Positions 62,999 to 64,000 of a stretch of 64,000 nucleotides of DNA are shown piece after piece. Every line of letters begins with the position of its first letter. Position 1 is the stretch's first letter. The position numbers were made by a program, and so were the translations under genes. The notes beneath the pieces were generated by a model that did not search any database, was not told the origin of the DNA, and was given only the letters and a program-made list of their open reading frames with translations. The stretch covers positions 692,501-756,500 of the forward strand of contig NW_019028986.1 in NCBI RefSeq assembly GCF_002105155.1. The letters run 5' to 3'. The DNA is from Lobosporangium transversale. Taxonomy: Eukaryota > Mortierellomycota > Mortierellomycetes > Mortierellales > Mortierellaceae.

Positions 62999-63541
62999 TT
63001 GCTCCGCCAGTGTATTCTATTTGATACATATTGATCCTATCTTTTCCTACACCTCGAAAGCAAAAAACTAATGGAGTGCCACAGTTGATACACGAAATAG
63101 ACATAAATAAGTCTTGCAAAACAGAGGTTACATGGCAACAGATATGCATCATTTATTTATATTTGTACTTTAAAAAGTAAAAAAAAGTAAACTCAGGAAC
63201 GGATTGTAATTTACAGAATAAAGGTAAGAAACGAATGAATAAATTGTATAAGGCAGAAAATCAAGTAGTAATAAAAATGGTAATAGTAAATAAATAAGTA
63301 GATAAATAAGACAAATGAATAAATAACAACTGCTTTGTTTTCTACATCGTCAACAGCATTTGTTTGTTTGTTTGTTTGTTTGCTTGCTCGTTTGTTCAAT
63401 CGATCGCCCGTTCGTATGTCGCTGTTCATTCATTGCTCTCCATGTTTCTTTCAATTATTCCATTACTTTTCACGACTTTGTCAGTTTTGCTGGACTAAAG
63501 CATATCAAATTGAGACAAGGATCCTTTTAAAAAAAACAAAA
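62594..63541. other. Convergent intergenic region
   Basis: Contains poly(A) at 62731-62761 and 62972-62998 and a tandem GTTT array at 63360-63381. No gene recognised. Confidence 0.5.
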
Positions 63542-64000
63542 TTATTGTTCTTTTTTGAAGGAGTGGTGTCCATTCTGAGCAGCCGCCTGTGCTACTTGTG
63601 CTGCTTGGGCTGCGAGTTGAGCCTTCTTGAGTTTAATACAATCCTCAAGATGTTCACCTCGGTATTTAGTCACAAACCCGCCGCCTTCCTTTTCCGTCAC
63701 CGTTTTGTTAACCTAAAAGGGCGTTAATGAAGGGAAAAAAGAATATTAGAAATGATATCATATACATTATAAGACATCTACCAAAAACCAAATAAAATAA
63801 GCTTTTTTTTCTTACCGTGCATCCTGCAGTACTATTTGAGCACTTGTAATAGATACTCTTGCATCCAGTCTTCTTCTGTGTCGTATTACCATTGTTTTTC
63901 CATAGATAAGGATCAACATGAGGTTCGAGTGAATCCACAATCTTATTGACGGGCTGCATCTCTCGACGTTTTCGTTTACGTTTATAATCAGATCCTGCAT
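63542..64000 (-). CDS. WRKY-like zinc-finger protein, partial (5' end beyond the window)
   Basis: Two minus-strand exons visible: 64000-63816 (continuing outside) and 63712-63542, joined in phase 0. The visible part starts with a basic stretch KRKRKRRE (possible nuclear signal). DPYLWKNNGNTTQKKTG then sits where plant WRKY domains have WRKYGQK. SIYYKCSNSTAGC, TVNKTVTE, FVTKYRGEH and LEDC follow, giving a Cys-x6-Cys ... His-x3-Cys zinc site with the YYKC and YxGxH landmarks of the WRKY/GCM1 fold. The intron falls just after the second Cys. The tail is an Ala/Gln repeat and ends HHSFKKEQ. Probably a DNA-binding protein, either a host transcription factor or a domesticated transposase-derived finger. 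The N terminus is missing, so overall architecture is unknown. Confidence 0.75.

Overview
The window looks like nuclear DNA of a filamentous fungus, most likely Mucoromycota and perhaps a Mortierella-type lineage. Supporting signs are genes split by short GT-AG introns, a WOPR (Gti1/Pac2) regulator, a NAMPT-type NAD salvage enzyme and a WRKY-like zinc finger; the last two are uncommon in Dikarya. The phylum is an inference. No rRNA, tRNA or CRISPR was recognised. Poly(A)/poly(T) runs of 15-30 bases occur about once per kilobase, in most intergenic gaps and many introns.

Layout. 1-5.8 kb: low-complexity leader with a compound microsatellite and a pyrimidine-rich stretch. 5.8-7.8 kb: WOPR transcription factor (+). 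9.6-12.3 kb: nicotinamide phosphoribosyltransferase (-, 8 exons). 12.6-18.3 kb: a 197-bp CT tract followed by a graveyard of one repeat family with nested inverted copies. 18.5-22.4 kb: ubiquitin-activating enzyme UBA1 (-, 7 exons). 23.3 and 26.3 kb: two unrecognised small genes. 28.0-29.7 kb: cation-dependent mannose-6-phosphate-receptor-like protein (+, 7 exons). 31.0-37.4 kb: PPP4R1-like HEAT protein (+, 8 exons). 37.7-46.8 kb: branched-chain aminotransferase (-), methylcrotonyl-CoA carboxylase beta (-), mitochondrial release factor 1 (+) and 3-hydroxyacyl-CoA dehydrogenase (-). Two leucine-degradation steps and one acyl-CoA oxidation step are therefore close neighbours. 47.1 kb: small acidic protein. 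60.7-62.6 kb: fungal membrane/coiled-coil protein. 63.5 kb to the end: 3' part of a WRKY-like gene (-).

The most interesting object is 49316-56482: a 7.2-kb, apparently intact DNA transposon with near-identical terminal inverted repeats of 1.54 and 1.35 kb. The repeats carry 188-bp tandem units, three on the left and two on the right. Inside are two co-oriented genes: a 607-aa DDE transposase of the Tc1/mariner-IS630 type, and a five-exon gene for a 458-aa protein with a PD-(D/E)XK nuclease signature. Pairing a DDE transposase with a separate PD-(D/E)XK nuclease recalls TnsB/TnsA of Tn7, although the families differ. The element has none of the long homopolymers seen elsewhere, which fits a recent insertion.

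Exon boundaries were deduced by eye from GT-AG sites, frame continuity and remembered family sequences. No alignment or search was run.
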